NCBI RefSeq assembly: GCF_003391395.1
Contig: NZ_CP024190.1
Coordinates: 1,798,001 to 1,862,000 of the forward strand
From: Mycobacterium marinum
GTDB taxonomy: Bacteria > Actinomycetota > Actinomycetes > Mycobacteriales > Mycobacteriaceae
Length of the DNA: 64,000 nucleotides
Reading direction: 5' to 3'
Shown here: positions 8,779 through 17,404 of the stretch, in pieces
How positions within the stretch are numbered: position 1 is the first letter of the stretch
Layout of the letters: each line of letters begins with the position of its first letter
The notes under the pieces: generated by a model
The model's database searches: none
The model's input: only the letters and a program-made list of their open reading frames with translations
Told to the model about the DNA's origin: nothing
Translations under genes and position numbers: made by a program

Positions 8779-9098
8779 TGGGCGCCGGTCAGGTTCAGCG
8801 TGAGCACACCGCCGATGATCAGCCCCACTCCGACGACCTTGGTCAGCGACAAGTGTGAGCCGAGGAAGAGCACGGCGATGAGCACGATGGCGCCGGTGCC
8901 GATGGCCGACCACAGCGCGTATGCGACGTCGGTTTGCATGCCGCGCGCGATCGACATCGCCAGCATTGCGAAGGAGAAGCCATAGACCGTCAAGCAGATC
9001 ACCGTGGGCCACAGTCGGGTGAAGCCCTCGGTGCTCCTCAGGAAGCTGGTCGCCATCACCTCCATGGCGATCGCGCCCAGCAACAGTAGGTAAGCCAT
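8775..9098 (-). CDS. mmr: Small multidrug resistance efflux protein
   Basis: A 107-residue SMR-family protein with four hydrophobic helices. The essential membrane Glu is at residue 13 (GAIAMEVMATSFL), equivalent to Glu14 of EmrE. It works as a dimer exchanging protons for lipophilic cations such as ethidium and quaternary ammonium biocides. The length matches M. tuberculosis Mmr (Rv3065). I start at the ATG at 9098 because GGAGG lies 5 bases upstream; a longer frame would read back through the operator. Its stop overlaps the start of the TetR gene, so they form a two-gene unit. Confidence 0.93.
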   Translation of the reverse strand: MAYLLLLGAIAMEVMATSFLRSTEGFTRLWPTVICLTVYGFSFAMLAMSIARGMQTDVAYALWSAIGTGAIVLIAVLFLGSHLSLTKVVGVGLIIGGVLTLNLTGAH

Positions 9099-9110
9099 GA
9101 ACCCTCCTCG

Positions 9111-9138
9111 TGTACAAATGTACATGTACAAATGTACA
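9111..9138. promoter_or_regulatory. Tandem palindromic operator before mmr
   Basis: Two abutting exact copies of TGTACAAATGTACA (9111-9124 and 9125-9138). Each copy is an inverted repeat of TGTACA around AA, so the site contains four TGTACA half-sites in 28 bp. It ends 12 bp before the mmr start codon, close enough to block transcription or early elongation. TetR dimers often bind such sites in pairs. Assignment to the adjacent TetR is inference from position. Confidence 0.8.
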
Positions 9139-10132
9139 CTACAGATCTCGGGGTGTCCCCCGCGGGGGCAGACGGTTTGAGGCCCTGGTCGCGCCGTGTC
9201 TTACGGGGGGCAAGTGACGGTCATACGATTACCGTCTTCATCGGCCCATGGTGACCGTCACGAGGTTTGCTCCGACCCGCTTTGGGTGTCGTCGGCGGAA
9301 GAAGTGTGTCCGCCTTCGGCACGTTTCCCGTGCCGTTTGTGCAATGCGATCGGGATCATGCATCTAGTGGTTGAATGGCGGGCCTCTTTTGTAGAGGCAG
9401 TATTTCGACCAGAATTGTGGTGTCAATCACGGTTCTCCGGCTCGAAAACTTCCCGCCGGGGGAGTGCTGTAGTTCTGTTTGGGTAATTGCCGGCGGGCTC
9501 GTTCGGCCAATATTTGTGTTGACTCGGGTTCACCGGTGCGGCGCCGTGTCAACTATCTTGACAAAGTGGAAGCTATGTGGCGGAGCATCGTCGATGGCAA
9601 TTGGGGGCCGAAAAGCATGTTGCAGCCCTTCGTTTGCGGCAGTGGCCGCATTTGCGTGATGTCGAAGGTTGTTGCGATAATGCAGTAATATCGTTTCCTG
9701 GCCACAAAATTAATCAGAAGCGATTGAGTGAGAATCCCCTCGGCAATGAGTCAAGTTGCGGTGGAGGTCCCTTGCCCCGCTTGAGATGGCGGTCCTAGCT
9801 CGGAGCAGTGCTGGATTGCTTGGGCTATTTGACTGCCTCTGGCAGAGCGTGACGATGAGGAAGATTGTGGTCTTATATCTGCTGAAGCGACTGTGGCTAT
9901 CACTTGTCGCGTTGGGTCATGTCATTCGGTCAGCTTGCCGCGCCTGTATCTGGAAGTTCAACGTCTGCGGGGTCGATCCGGCGGCCGCAGTTCGCGACAA
10001 TGATGACGACACCGAGCGTGGCGCGCTAGGGACTGAACGCCCAAGTAAAGCAGAGGGCTTCGTCGTTTCCCATGATGCGATGCACGATTCGCGGACGGTC
10101 GGTGCCGTTCTGATCAGCTCGGGCAAAGTGGG
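9139..10132. other. About 1 kb without a supported gene, left edge of island
   Basis: Only short, overlapping frames occur here, none with a recognisable domain, good ribosome-binding site or mycobacterial codon pattern. By eye it is richer in A and T than the neighbours, for example around 9660-9740. It separates the conserved mmr promoter from the MFS gene and probably includes both the mmr upstream region and decayed DNA brought in with the island. No tRNA or clear insertion-sequence end was seen. Confidence 0.5.
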
Positions 10133-11377
10133 TTGTCCATGCGGCTGATCGCTGAGTTTGGAAGCTTCAATTATCCGAGTCGGCTGTTGATGATCAACCA
10201 GCTCGGGATAAATTTGGGCTTCTTCATGTTGATGCCTTATCTGGCAAACTACCTGGGCGGGACCCTCGGCCTGGCTGCGTGGGCGGTAGGCCTGGTAATA
10301 GGTGTACGCAACTTCGCCCAGCAGGGCATGTTCTTTGTGGGGGGCTCGCTTGCCGATAGGTTTGGGTACAAGCTGCCGATCGTGGCAGGTTGTTTGACCC
10401 AGACCGCCGCCTTTGCGTTGTTGTTGGTCGGGAGGTCGCTGCCGGCCTTACTTGTTGCGGCGGCCGCAACGGGTCTCGCCGTCGCGCTGTTCACTCCCGC
10501 TGTGCGCGCCTATCTCGCTACTGATTCCGGCGACCGCAAGGTAGAGGCTTTCGCATTATTCAACGTCTTTTATCAGGCGGGTATCTTGCTCGGGCCTCTG
10601 GTGGGCTCAGTATTGCTGGCACTGGATTTCAGGATGGCGGTCCTGGGCGCCGTAGGTGTTTTCGGATCACTGGCGGTTGCGCAATTGGTTTCGCTACCCC
10701 CGAGTTCGGCCAATTCTAGTACCGCTAGCGTTAACAAGACCTCGATCGTAGAGGACTGGGCTGCGGTGTTTGGGAACCGGCCGTTTCTGCGATTTGCCGT
10801 GGCGATGACTGGTCGCTACATCCTATCGTCCCAGATCTACCTAGCACTTCCGATCCAGGCGGCGCATTTGATGCCTCAACACCAATCGTTGTTGGTGGCA
10901 GCAATGTTCGCAATTTCGGGCTTGACCGCGATTAGCGTCCAGCTACGCATGACCGGTTGGTTGAAGTCGCAGCTGGTACCTGGGCGATGCCTGGTTGTTG
11001 GCACGACGGTTATCGCAGTGTCGCTGGTACCGCTCGCAGTCGTTCCAAGCGGCGTGATCTTCGGCACCGCGACCGCCGCGACCGCGCTGTTGGTTTCGGC
11101 GGTGTTGCTTGCCTCCGCGTCGGCCGTGATATTTCCCTTCGAGATGCGTACCGTCAGCCTGTTGTCAGGTGAGCGACTGGCCGGGACCTACCAAGGCGTA
11201 TACAGCACCGTAATTGGCGGTGGAGTTCTTGTCGGTAACTTGGGAATCGGATGGCTGATGGACACCACACACCGACTGAATGCCGACAGGATAGCCTGGT
11301 GCACAATAATTTTGGTGGGGCTGGTGTCTGCGGCCGCGTTGTTCCGCAGCCAGCAGGTTGAGCGCGCCACGAGCTAG
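10133..11377 (+). CDS. Major facilitator superfamily transporter
   Basis: A 414-residue polytopic protein with about 12 hydrophobic segments. The loop between helices 2 and 3 reads GGSLADRFGYKLP, the MFS motif A (GxxxDRxGxR/K), and a proline/glycine-rich fifth helix (FYQAGILLGPLVGSVLL) fits the drug:proton antiporter subgroup. Substrate is unknown; an exporter of a small molecule or sugar derivative is the plainest guess. The start may be the TTG at 10133 or the ATG at 10139; neither has a strong ribosome-binding site. It is the only rightward gene of the island, and it converges with the NDP-sugar genes, so it is not in their operon. Confidence 0.85.
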   Translation: MSMRLIAEFGSFNYPSRLLMINQLGINLGFFMLMPYLANYLGGTLGLAAWAVGLVIGVRNFAQQGMFFVGGSLADRFGYKLPIVAGCLTQTAAFALLLVGRSLPALLVAAAATGLAVALFTPAVRAYLATDSGDRKVEAFALFNVFYQAGILLGPLVGSVLLALDFRMAVLGAVGVFGSLAVAQLVSLPPSSANSSTASVNKTSIVEDWAAVFGNRPFLRFAVAMTGRYILSSQIYLALPIQAAHLMPQHQSLLVAAMFAISGLTAISVQLRMTGWLKSQLVPGRCLVVGTTVIAVSLVPLAVVPSGVIFGTATAATALLVSAVLLASASAVIFPFEMRTVSLLSGERLAGTYQGVYSTVIGGGVLVGNLGIGWLMDTTHRLNADRIAWCTIILVGLVSAAALFRSQQVERATS

Positions 11378-11654
11378 AAACTGCGTGGGGCTTCTCCATG
11401 CCTCCAAACGGCGCCCGGGCGCGGGCGGCGGCAACCATAGCTGAGTCGCATCGCGGAGGCCGCATTGATGCCCTGCGAGCGCCAGTGGCGGACTACCCTG
11501 CTGGCTGGTGGTTCCGGGGTTCATGACGTTACCGGTCATTACGCGTGGCAAGTCGACAATCCCCGAGGCCGTCAGGGTGTGCGCAACGCTATCGGCGCTT
11601 TGGGTCGAGTCCCGTTTCCGAATGAAACCTTCTCGTGCCCTTCAACAAACCCGG

Positions 11655-12722
11655 TTAGTTGCGGGAGCGTAGCGACTCGGCGACTGCCTGGCCGGCCGCC
11701 ACCGCGGTAACGATCTTCCCGGAGAAGATGGACAACGTCGTGTCCGTGTGCCATTTGATCAGGGTTGGCCGCTCATCGGTGCCGTCTACGTCGGGCAGGA
11801 CAGTACGCACGCTTAGCAGCGAACCCACGTGGCGTGCGTGCCGCAGCCCCCTGACAAATCGCGATGCGCTATCCAACATCGCGGTGACTGCACTGTCCGG
11901 CATTGGCACCGGTGCACCGGTGGCCAACGGCGCAGAAGTGTCCGACGGGGGCTCGAAGACGGTAGCGACAGTGCGGTGCCGGACGCTGTGCTCCACGTCA
12001 TAGAGGAGGAACTGCCCGGTATTGCGGCCGTAGGGCGAGAGCGAGACGAACGGACCGTCGATGACCACAATGTCGATGTCGCCGCTCTCGACACCTTCCA
12101 GCACCGCCACCTCGCAAACCTCGAACTGCCGGCGCTGGACCGGAATGCCGAACTCGGCCAGCAGACTGTTGTTGCCATGGTTAGCGGCCAGGACCACAAA
12201 GTCGTAACGGTCCTGTATTTTTGGATCCGCCGGTGTGTGCGTGCGCACATTGACTCCGGCGGAGAGAAGCTTCGAGCGAGCGGTTAGAGCCAAACGATTC
12301 GGATCGATCCGTGACTCCTTCGCCGAGACCAACAATTGCACCGCCGATTGTTTGACCGCGGGATGGCTCGTCGGTTCTACCGGCAGGTTCGCGGCGGCGC
12401 AATGAGCCATGAATTCCGCGCCGGTAACCAAGCTGCCTTTCGCCGCGACCGCATACATGTGATGGGTGCCGTCGATTATCGCCTGGTTGTACTCGGCCCG
12501 AAAAGATCGCTCGCTGTCCCGGGATTCGACTGCCGTCGCCAGACTGCGGGGATAGTGATACCCGCGATGAAGCCGGAAGATGTTGCAGCCGGATGCGCCA
12601 GTCAGAATGTCGGAGCTACGTTCCACCAGATCAACTCGCCAACCGTCGCGGGCCAGCGACAGCGCCGTCGAAACGCCGAAAATTCCCGCACCGACAACGC
12701 AGACATGTTGTTTCGCGGTCAA
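11655..12722 (-). CDS. FAD-dependent oxidoreductase, DAO family
   Basis: A 355-residue flavoprotein that opens with the dinucleotide-binding fingerprint VCVVGAGIFGVSTALSLAR and an acidic end (VDLVERS), followed by GASGCNIFRLHRGYHYPRS, a substrate-side motif in D-amino-acid-oxidase-like proteins. A second FAD contact (YDFVVLAANHGNN) lies mid-protein. The substrate is not known; the family oxidises C-N or C-O bonds. It starts with TTG overlapping the stop of the Gfo/Idh gene (TTGA), so it is the last gene of a tightly coupled leftward set with the UDP-sugar dehydrogenase. This neighbourhood suggests action on a sugar or a sugar-linked amine, but that is inference. Confidence 0.78.
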   Translation of the reverse strand: MTAKQHVCVVGAGIFGVSTALSLARDGWRVDLVERSSDILTGASGCNIFRLHRGYHYPRSLATAVESRDSERSFRAEYNQAIIDGTHHMYAVAAKGSLVTGAEFMAHCAAANLPVEPTSHPAVKQSAVQLLVSAKESRIDPNRLALTARSKLLSAGVNVRTHTPADPKIQDRYDFVVLAANHGNNSLLAEFGIPVQRRQFEVCEVAVLEGVESGDIDIVVIDGPFVSLSPYGRNTGQFLLYDVEHSVRHRTVATVFEPPSDTSAPLATGAPVPMPDSAVTAMLDSASRFVRGLRHARHVGSLLSVRTVLPDVDGTDERPTLIKWHTDTTLSIFSGKIVTAVAAGQAVAESLRSRN

Positions 12723-13660
12723 TGGAGTCTGCTTCGAACGGGCGCTGCGGCGGCGAGGGCCTCGGAAATTAGCGTGGTAATCGCGACTGACCGGTCGATT
12801 TCGTGCCGCATTGCATCTGACTCGCGGCGGTGAGCGAAGAACCAGTCCACCTCTCGGCGCAGCGGTTCTGCGGCTCCGAACGTTGCGCGCTGCAAAGCCC
12901 TCTCGGATGACATCTGGTCGTGGTGGACCAGTTCATGGTCGGTCCACTTCCAGACCTGACCGGTAGTGGTTCGCACAACGAGTTCCTTGCGCTTGACGAT
13001 TCCTGTGCGGCCGTCGAGCCTGATGTCGATGGGTACTCCGGAAGTGGAGGTCCACCGGCACCGGCACAGCCCATCTCCGACGTGGATCGACACCTCTGGC
13101 GGCAGTTCGCCAAGCAGAACCGAGGCTATAGCGAGCTCGTGCGGCAGCAATTCCCATTCGGGTCGCCCGCCTAGCGCGGGTCTGTTCCAGTGGAAATCCA
13201 GGTGAGCGATGTTCTCGATCGCTAGCGCGCTCCGCAATGCGGCGAAAGCGGGGTGGTGTAGATAAACGAACCCGGTGAACAACGCTGCATTGGTAGCACG
13301 TGCCGCGTCCGCCAGTGCGCGCGCATCGACGGAATCTGTGCATAGAGGCTTTTCGACAAAGACGTCTCGACCCTGATGAAGACCCATCAGCGCTAGCCGA
13401 CTGTGAGTGGGAGTCGGCGTTGCGACAACGAGCACATCTGCGGGGGTCTCGCCGATCAGCTGCTCGGCGTTGGAGCCGATCGGAACATTCGGATATTCGG
13501 CTGCTAGAAACTGCATCGTCGAATTTGTACGAACCACGAAGCCCGCAGGGACAGCGCCATGGTCCAGGAAGGCTCGGATCAGTTTCTTGCCCCAGCGCCC
13601 AGCACCGCAAAACAAAACCCGCTGTGGCGCTAGAGGTGGCGCAGACCGCGACATCGTCAC
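12719..13660 (-). CDS. Gfo/Idh/MocA-family NAD(P)-dependent oxidoreductase
   Basis: A 313-residue protein with an N-terminal Rossmann fold (RVLFCGAGRWGKKLIRAF), then VLVVATPTPTHSRLALMGL and the hallmark FVEKPLCTDS segment containing the EKP motif of this family. It therefore probably oxidises or reduces a sugar or cyclitol hydroxyl with NAD(P). In nucleotide-sugar clusters such enzymes often oxidise C-3 of a UDP-sugar acid before an aminotransfer step, but no aminotransferase is visible here. It begins with GTG overlapping the UDP-sugar dehydrogenase stop (GTGA) and its stop overlaps the FAD gene start. A second start (ATG 13654) is possible. Confidence 0.85.
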   Translation of the reverse strand: MTMSRSAPPLAPQRVLFCGAGRWGKKLIRAFLDHGAVPAGFVVRTNSTMQFLAAEYPNVPIGSNAEQLIGETPADVLVVATPTPTHSRLALMGLHQGRDVFVEKPLCTDSVDARALADAARATNAALFTGFVYLHHPAFAALRSALAIENIAHLDFHWNRPALGGRPEWELLPHELAIASVLLGELPPEVSIHVGDGLCRCRWTSTSGVPIDIRLDGRTGIVKRKELVVRTTTGQVWKWTDHELVHHDQMSSERALQRATFGAAEPLRREVDWFFAHRRESDAMRHEIDRSVAITTLISEALAAAAPVRSRLH

Positions 13661-14967
13661 GTGGACGACCGCCCAACGCCGACGCAGCGTAGACCGGCCT
13701 CACCTAGGACGTCGGGATCTAGCAAGTTGCGGCTGTCGATGACGGTGTGTCGTGTCACACCGGAGGCCACCCGCATCCAGTCCAATTTCTGGAACTCCGG
13801 CCACTCGGTGAGTACCACTAGGACCGCCACCCCAACGCAGGCGCCGTAGGGCGATGTGGACAGGGCCATGATGTTTCGCCAGCCGGGCTCCGCCATTTCC
13901 ACGGCTGGATCGTAGGCGCGCACCACGGCCCCCTCAGCGACCAAACCCTCCACTACCGCCAAGGCGGGCGAACACCGCATGTCATCAGTACCCGCCTTGA
14001 AGGTCAGCCCAAGAACTCCAATCGAAGACCCGTGCAGGCTGCCGCCGGCCGCCGCGCGTACCTTATCCACCACCAGCCTGGGCTGCCGGTCGTTGGTTTC
14101 AGTGGCCGCATCCAGCAGGGGAAACGGCATAGCAACTGAGCGTGCCATGTGATGCAGGGCCGCGGTGTCCTTGGGCAGGCACGAACCGCCCCAGCCAGGG
14201 CCGGGACTCAGGTACCCGCTGCCGATCCGCGGGTCGCGCCCGACTGCATCGAGAACCGCTATGCCGTCGGCGCCCAGGCTCTCAGCAAGTTGGGCCATCG
14301 CATTCGCGTACGACAACTTTACGGCCAGAAATCCATTTGCCGCGTACTTGGCTAGCTCTGCGGTAGGTGGATCGGTGCATACAACGTCACTGTCGATGCC
14401 ATCGTAGAGGGCGAGAACCCGCTCCGCTGCTCGCACATCGTCAGCACCAATCACGATCCTGGACGGGGAGAAGAAGTCCGCAATCGCTGTACCTTCGCGC
14501 AGAAATTCCGGATTGCTTACCACCGAGATGTCCGGTCGACCGATCAATGCCGCGATGCGCCGCGTGGTGCCGACCGGCACCGTTGACTTAGTCACCACGA
14601 TGCAACCGCCGGGCAGTAACGAGCCCAGTTCATTCACCACAGCCCATACTGCGGTGAGGTCCGCGGCGCCGTCCCGTCCGGTCGGCGTAGGCAGGCACAG
14701 GATGACGTAGCGGCTGCCAGCAACAGCCGCTGCCAAGTCGCTACGAAATCGAAGGGCACCCGATGAGACGCCTTGGTTGACCAGTCGCGGTAGGCCCTGC
14801 TCGACAATCCGTACCAACCCGCTCGCCAGTTCGGCGACCTTCAGATCGTCGATGTCGACACATTCGACCGTATGGCCCACCGATGCCAGACAGGCAGCCG
14901 TGGTGAGTCCCACATAACCTGCACCGACAACTACCACCTTGTTACTGATGCTCGCCATGAGAGTCAC
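13657..14967 (-). CDS. UDP-glucose/UDP-sugar 6-dehydrogenase
   Basis: A 436-residue UDP-sugar dehydrogenase. The N-terminus has KVVVVGAGYVGLTTAACLASVGH (NAD binding); TKSTVPVGTTR and SNPEFLREGTAI are family blocks; PGWGGSCLPKD holds the catalytic Cys; GLTFKAGTDDMR is the C-terminal UDP-binding block. It oxidises C-6 of a UDP-sugar twice, giving a uronate. With a UDP-xylose synthase next door, UDP-glucose to UDP-glucuronate is the most likely reaction, though UDP-HexNAc dehydrogenases share these motifs. Start may be GTG 14967 or ATG 14958. It is the second gene of the leftward set, 115 bp after the UDP-xylose synthase. Confidence 0.9.
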   Translation of the reverse strand: MTLMASISNKVVVVGAGYVGLTTAACLASVGHTVECVDIDDLKVAELASGLVRIVEQGLPRLVNQGVSSGALRFRSDLAAAVAGSRYVILCLPTPTGRDGAADLTAVWAVVNELGSLLPGGCIVVTKSTVPVGTTRRIAALIGRPDISVVSNPEFLREGTAIADFFSPSRIVIGADDVRAAERVLALYDGIDSDVVCTDPPTAELAKYAANGFLAVKLSYANAMAQLAESLGADGIAVLDAVGRDPRIGSGYLSPGPGWGGSCLPKDTAALHHMARSVAMPFPLLDAATETNDRQPRLVVDKVRAAAGGSLHGSSIGVLGLTFKAGTDDMRCSPALAVVEGLVAEGAVVRAYDPAVEMAEPGWRNIMALSTSPYGACVGVAVLVVLTEWPEFQKLDWMRVASGVTRHTVIDSRNLLDPDVLGEAGLRCVGVGRSST

Positions 14968-15082
14968 CTAGCCCGAATCGGTGAAGCGGCCGGCCCGTGG
15001 AGACCACGTTGTCTCGTCCCGGCGCGCTCGGTGCCTGGTCCCCGCCGAGGCGAGTCCGAAAAGGTTTCCGAACATTGCCGAA

Positions 15083-16033
15083 CTACTTTGCAATCTGCAA
15101 TGACGATTGGAACCAGTCAACGGTATGTTTCAGGCCATCCCGAAGACCAATTTCCGGATTCCAGTTCAGCAGGTCGCGGGCCCGGGAGAGATCCGGGCAG
15201 CGTTGTATCGGATCGTCTACCGGCAACGGCCGGTAGACAACGGAGTGGCCAATTCCGGTGATATCGCAGACCACAGCAGCGAGTTCGGCGATGCTGATCT
15301 CTTCCTGATTTCCGAGATTGACCGGACCCACTTGTTCATAAAGTTGTGCGAAATTGATTATCCCTCTGACCATGTCATCTATATAACAGAACGACCGGGT
15401 CTGCGTGCCGTCACCGAAAATGGTCAATGAGGCCTCCGTCAGCGCCTGCCGTACAAAGTTCGACACCACCCGTCCGTCGCCAGGGCTTAGCCTGGGGCCG
15501 TAGGTGTTGAAGATTCGCACGATGCCGGCGTCCAACCCGTGGGCTCGGACGTGAGCTGCGATCAACGCCTCCGCGTACCGCTTCGACTCGTCGTAGGTGC
15601 TGCGGGGGCCGATCGGATTCACGTTGCCCCAATAGCTCTCGGGCTGCGGATGTATGAGCGGGTCGCCGTACACCTCGCTCGTGGAGGCATGCACTAACCT
15701 GGCGCCCTTCTCGAGTGCCAATTCAATTACGTTCTGGGTCCCGACGGATCCAGTGTGCAGCGTCTTGATAGGCCACTTCGTATACTGTTTTGGCGACGCC
15801 GCGCACGCGAAGTTCAGGATGAGATCCACTCGGCCGTCCACTGTCCACTCGGAGCAGACATCGGTCACCATCATCTCGAAATACGGACGACCGATATGTT
15901 TCGTAAGATTTTGTGACGAACCCGTCGATAGATCGTCAACCACTACGACATTCCAGGAATCCAATACCAGGGCGTCAACTAGGTGGGAACCCAGAAATCC
16001 TGCCCCGCCGGTAACTACGGCACGTCGAGTCAT
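15083..16033 (-). CDS. UDP-glucuronate decarboxylase (UDP-xylose synthase)
   Basis: A 316-residue extended short-chain dehydrogenase with GGAGFLGSHLVDAL for NAD, STSEVYGDPLIHPQPESYWG and NPIGPRSTYDESKRYAE with the catalytic Tyr/Lys, IFNTYGPR and TRSFCYIDDMV. The TSEVYGDPxxHPQ-x-E-x-YWGNVNPIG run is characteristic of UDP-xylose synthases rather than of plain 4-epimerases or dTDP-glucose dehydratases. It would convert UDP-glucuronate, the product of the neighbouring dehydrogenase, to UDP-xylose and CO2. It is the first gene of the leftward set. Xylose is known in lipooligosaccharides of M. kansasii and M. marinum, a possible sink. Confidence 0.85.
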   Translation of the reverse strand: MTRRAVVTGGAGFLGSHLVDALVLDSWNVVVVDDLSTGSSQNLTKHIGRPYFEMMVTDVCSEWTVDGRVDLILNFACAASPKQYTKWPIKTLHTGSVGTQNVIELALEKGARLVHASTSEVYGDPLIHPQPESYWGNVNPIGPRSTYDESKRYAEALIAAHVRAHGLDAGIVRIFNTYGPRLSPGDGRVVSNFVRQALTEASLTIFGDGTQTRSFCYIDDMVRGIINFAQLYEQVGPVNLGNQEEISIAELAAVVCDITGIGHSVVYRPLPVDDPIQRCPDLSRARDLLNWNPEIGLRDGLKHTVDWFQSSLQIAK

Positions 16034-16682
16034 CGTTCGCCTTCATCATAGATTGCGTATCGCCGCGATGTGATATCGGAAGGCGATGATTGATTCTGTT
16101 GCGATTAAGAGCGCCGCATCGCGCGCCTTATCTGGCGAATACCTCGTTGCCGCCACTCTGGGCGACAACGAGATTGCAACGAAAGAGCCGCCCATCTGGG
16201 TGCCAATATGTCGGCAGCGCATCACAATCGGGCCGATGGGTACCACGCCCTGGCGGCCGGATCGCGCCCATGGCAGTGAAGAAACAGTGTTCGCGTGAAG
16301 ACTGTTGGTGTATTCAGCTTCCATTGGTGCAGTGAGAGGCGTCTTTGTTACTGGGCCAAATTAAACCCCCTGGGGGTACCTGTGTCAACTGGGATCGGCG
16401 AACGTCCCAAAATCCGGTGCCGCCGACTGGTCGTACTTCGGCGCGCAACCAATACCACGCTGGGGCGCCCCAGGTGTCTGAAGTCTTGTTTGCTGGGTTC
16501 GGGGAGTTTCGCCACGCTGGTGCCAGAAAACGACTGGTTAAGCAAGTCGTGGGTGGACTGTGAGCTAGCTGCTTCTAGCCGAAAAGTCACCGGCTCGATC
16601 CGGGTTAGGTCCGTTTTGACCTGGATTGATAGCCTCAGTTTCCTCGGTGCGGAAAGGGTTGAGGCCATCGTGTTTCGTACTG
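16034..16682. other. Intergenic, promoter side of the NDP-sugar genes
   Basis: No supported gene. The frames here are short and lack recognisable motifs. The stretch just upstream of 16033 should hold the promoter of the leftward nucleotide-sugar set; the part nearer 16680 is probably remnant flank of the decayed transposase. Confidence 0.45.
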
Positions 16683-17002
16683 GGTAATGAGTGCTTGTTG
16701 TGGGAGTTGAGCCTTCCTGAAGAATTGCGCAAGTTGCCAGAGGAGTTAGCTCGTGTCGTTGCGCTGCTAGATGATGAGGTGTTGTTTGGGCCGGCCGTCC
16801 AGGCCAATGGAAACGTACCTGCGGTTACTGTTTTGAGATCTCGCTTTCCGCTGGACTATGAGTCGCTGCGCCGGGAGGTGACCGACTCGACCATCTGGCG
16901 GCGGTTTGCCGTATTCCGCTGGACGGGTCGGTGGCGCATTCAACGATGCTGATGAAGTTCACCACGCACTGCGGGTCGGTTGCGATCGACTGGCTCAACT
17001 AG
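16683..17002 (+). pseudogene. Transposase remnant, frameshifted and truncated
   Basis: Reading LPEELRKLPEELARVVALLD, then RSRFPLDYESLRREVTDSTIWRRF, matches the N-terminal part of an actinobacterial transposase commonly annotated as ISNCY/IS5-like. A one-base loss near 16907 breaks the frame: shifting by one base restores CRIPLDGSVAHSTMLMKF and then TTHCGSVAIDWLN before a TAG at 17000-17002, where the intact family appears to have Glu (GAG). The DDE catalytic part is absent because homology ends at the fusion with the Hsp70 fragment. It is a dead relic marking the right edge of the island. Family assignment is from remembered sequence. Confidence 0.7.
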
Positions 17003-17322
17003 GCGCTGTGTTGCAGATCGTCTTTGAGCTGTTCGAGAAAGCGGGCTAGCAGCTCGGTCAGCCGGTAGCTGCGGCCGGCCAGGCTGACTTCGGTGTGCGG
17101 TCCGGCGTCGTTGAGTAGACGTTTGAACGAACGCAGCACCGACCAGCCGGGATCGCGGCGCACGGCGGTTGCGTCCAAACCGAAGCGCAGCTCACCGGCC
17201 GCGTTGGCGGCGATGGCCGAAGGCCATGCGTCCAATCCGTCGAAGGACACGACGGGATAGTTGCCGCTGTCGACGACCGCAGCCACGGTGTGGGTGGTGC
17301 CGAAGTCGATACCGACTCTCAT
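16999..17322 (-). pseudogene. Truncated Hsp70/DnaK-family protein, N-terminal fragment
   Basis: The ATG at 17322 opens MRVGIDFGTTHTVAAVVDSG, the phosphate-1 ATP-binding motif of Hsp70 proteins, and continues 107 residues with DAWPSAIAANAAGELRFGLDA and SVLRSFKRLLND. Hsp70 relatives run about 450-600 residues, so about four fifths are missing. The frame ends at QHSA and a stop whose bases (CTA on the + strand, 16999-17001) overlap the TAG that ends the transposase remnant. The missing 3' part was evidently lost when the island or its insertion sequence arrived. It is unlikely to work as a chaperone. Confidence 0.75.
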
Positions 17323-17404
17323 TGCGCACAATTCTAGGGCGCTACAACGCAGTTGGGCACTACCTGATTTCCGGCGCGCCGATCCCGGATTGATCAGCGG
17401 GCGG

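Noticed and set aside
9196..9798. Four overlapping short frames in the island's left gap
   Set aside because: No recognisable domains, weak starts, and overlapping alternatives; nothing favours one of them as a gene.
9756..10148. 130-codon frame just before the MFS gene
   Set aside because: Poor start context and no recognisable family; one hydrophobic stretch alone does not support it.
12180..12833. Frames on the + strand within the FAD oxidoreductase gene
   Set aside because: The - strand flavoprotein has intact fold motifs and is coupled to its neighbours; the + strand frames are shadows.
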